Below, in pieces: positions 5,632-6,752 of a stretch of DNA of 6,752 nucleotides. The stretch is from assembly GCA_937997605.1 (NCBI GenBank), contig CALLFD010000393.1, positions 1-6,752 of the forward strand, written 5' to 3'. The notes beneath the pieces are model-generated. The model had not been told where the DNA came from and ran no database searches. It was given only the letters and a program-made list of their open reading frames with translations. Both the position numbers and the translations under genes were made by a program. Position 1 is the first letter of the stretch. Each line of letters begins with the position of its first letter. The stretch comes from an uncultured Collinsella sp. (GTDB lineage Bacteria > Actinomycetota > Coriobacteriia > Coriobacteriales > Coriobacteriaceae).

Positions 5632-5706
5632 TGGCTGGGACGGAGGGATTCGAACCCCCAACAGCCGGCACCAAAAACCGGAGTTCTACCGTTGAACTAC
5701 GTCCCA
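5632..5706 (-). tRNA. tRNA-Gln (anticodon UUG), CCA encoded
   Basis: The minus strand folds as a complete cloverleaf. The acceptor TGGGACG pairs with CGTCCCA (U1-A72, typical of tRNA-Gln), with discriminator G73 and genomic CCA at 5634-5632. The D-arm is GTTC/GAAC with GG in its loop. The anticodon stem CCGGT/GCCGG closes the loop TTTTGGT with anticodon TTG. The variable loop has five bases. The T-arm is GGGGG-TTCGAAT-CCCTC. It lies 38 bases downstream of the peptidoglycan-binding protein gene with no terminator between, so co-transcription is possible. Confidence 0.96.
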
Positions 5707-5744
5707 ATGTGTGGTGTTGCCCAAAAGCAACTCGTTTAGTTTAC

Positions 5745-6650
5745 CTAATCTGCGAGGGCATCGCAAACGCCATCGAGCAGGCGTACGGCGAGTGTCTGCG
5801 CGTCGCTGGCCGTGAAGGTGCCGTTGTAGCGCGTCATGCCCGTTAGCTCAATGCGAATGCGTGCCGGCTTCTGCTGCGCGGCGACATTGGCAGTGCGGAT
5901 GCGCTGGGCCAGGTTGTGGCACTCGGCGAGGGCAATCGTGGCGCGCGGTGCGGCGTCGGCGGGCAGCTCGTCGCTTGCGATTTCGAGCACCAGGTCAACG
6001 TCGGTTGGGACCTCGGAGTCGCAGAGCATCATGCCGCTGTTGTCGGTCGTTGCCGTGGCGATATTCCACATGCGCGACGCAACACTGCGTGCGATGGGGT
6101 CCTCGCCGATAACGGCAATCTGGAAGCGCTCGAGCACGTTGGCGGCGCGAGCAAAACCGATGCGGGACTCGGCTTCGGTGACCGAGGGCTTGCCCTCCCA
6201 CACATGGTGCAGGCGGTTGATGTAGGCGTAGGTGTCCTGGAAGGCCATGCCGTCGGCAAACAGGCCGACATTTTCCTGGAACTGCTGCAGGGCGGCCTCG
6301 GTATGCGGACCAAAGTAGCCGTCGTCTTCACCACAGGCAAAGCCCAAAACGTTGAGAGCGCGCTGCAGGGCCTGCACATCGGCGCCATGGAAATTGGGCA
6401 TGCGCAGATAGAGGGTGCGGTCGCCCAGCTTATACGAAGCGTCTACAAGGGCGCTCCAGCAGGGGATATCGACGGCATGACCGGCAGCAAGGCCGCTGTC
6501 GAGCCTGAAGGTGCTGACGGCCTGCTCAGTGGTGGCTCCAAAGTACTTGTCGGTGACTTCGGCGGCATCAATCGTGTAGCCGAGCTGCAGGAGACGAGAC
6601 TGCACGTCCTCGACGGCTGCTCCTTGCATGCCCGTTGTAATAGGTTCCAT
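5745..6650 (-). CDS. CwlM-like peptidoglycan-binding protein lacking an amidase active site
   Basis: This 301-residue protein has no signal peptide or membrane segment, so it is probably cytoplasmic. Residues 7-70 form a first peptidoglycan-binding repeat (VQSRLLQLGY, YFGATTEQAVSTF). LGDRTLYLR at 75-83 leads into a second repeat at 89-149 (VQALQRALNVLGF, DGYFGPHTEAALQQFQ). This order, including the LGDR-LYLR linker, is that of actinobacterial CwlM-like proteins, which carry an amidase domain after the repeats. Here residues 165-301 have no zinc-binding His/Glu pattern and are shorter than a normal amidase domain. CwlM of mycobacteria regulates MurA and peptidoglycan precursor supply. A similar regulatory job is an inference. 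The start is supported by AAAGGGG (6664-6658), seven bases before ATG. tRNA-Gln follows downstream. Confidence 0.75.
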   Translation of the reverse strand: MEPITTGMQGAAVEDVQSRLLQLGYTIDAAEVTDKYFGATTEQAVSTFRLDSGLAAGHAVDIPCWSALVDASYKLGDRTLYLRMPNFHGADVQALQRALNVLGFACGEDDGYFGPHTEAALQQFQENVGLFADGMAFQDTYAYINRLHHVWEGKPSVTEAESRIGFARAANVLERFQIAVIGEDPIARSVASRMWNIATATTDNSGMMLCDSEVPTDVDLVLEIASDELPADAAPRATIALAECHNLAQRIRTANVAAQQKPARIRIELTGMTRYNGTFTASDAQTLAVRLLDGVCDALAD

Positions 6651-6679
6651 GAACGAACCCCTTTCGGCGTACCATTCGT

Positions 6680-6707
6680 ACTATTTGAGCGTCTGTCGGA
6701 TAGACAA
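6680..6707 (-). promoter_or_regulatory. Candidate promoter of the CwlM-like gene
   Basis: On the minus strand TTGTCT (6707-6702) and AATAGT (6685-6680) are 16 bases apart, each matching four of six consensus positions. The predicted start would leave a leader of roughly 23 bases. An imperfect inverted repeat (GCGT-c-TGTC ... GACA-ACGC, 6689-6710) overlaps the -35 and spacer and could be an operator. Consensus-based and uncertain. Confidence 0.35.
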
Positions 6708-6752
6708 CGCAAAGGGATGCATAAACATGCACTCAACAGTGTAGCAAGTTGT

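Noticed and set aside
5375..5846. Several short frames over the tRNA region on both strands
   Set aside because: Their products contain the typical peptide strings obtained when tRNA genes are translated; the DNA is tRNA, terminator and repeat.

Overview
The window looks like chromosomal DNA from a high-GC Gram-positive gut actinobacterium, most plausibly a Coriobacteriia member near Collinsella. This is inferred from base composition, the C-ending codon preference, actinobacterial-style peptidoglycan-binding repeats and the gene types. No marker in the window settles the genus.

Layout, left to right. The last 42 codons of tsaD run off the left edge (1-129). A gene-free stretch (130-788) follows. 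It holds two large, near-perfect DNA hairpins of one repeat family (142-298 and 439-591), then a promoter with a palindrome in its spacer. A 22-base-pair-scale regulatory leader (about 724-958) comes next. It encodes a short Ile/Val-rich peptide (MFTHQLNIISVVII) and a chain of mutually exclusive hairpins ending in a strong intrinsic terminator, all ahead of the peptide-transporter gene cstA (959-2848). A strong terminator closes cstA. Next is a 723-residue protein (3033-5204) with an N-terminal winged-helix-like domain, a very long charged low-complexity linker and a C-terminal Toprim domain of the Wadjet JetD/DUF2220 type, with no JetA, JetB or JetC beside it.

From 5205 to 5631 there is no intact gene. 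The stretch contains a terminator, a second type of long but decayed hairpin (about 5237-5357), a broken half-copy of the first hairpin family (5375-5407), a fragment resembling the 3' end of a tRNA, and two related terminator-like hairpins. On the minus strand lie an intact tRNA-Gln(UUG) (5632-5706) and, upstream of it, a 301-residue CwlM-like protein with two peptidoglycan-binding repeats but no recognisable amidase active site (5745-6650).

The genes do not form one pathway. The neighbourhood is mostly housekeeping. Its unusual parts are the attenuation leader of cstA, the covarying hairpin family, and the solitary JetD-like nuclease-type protein.
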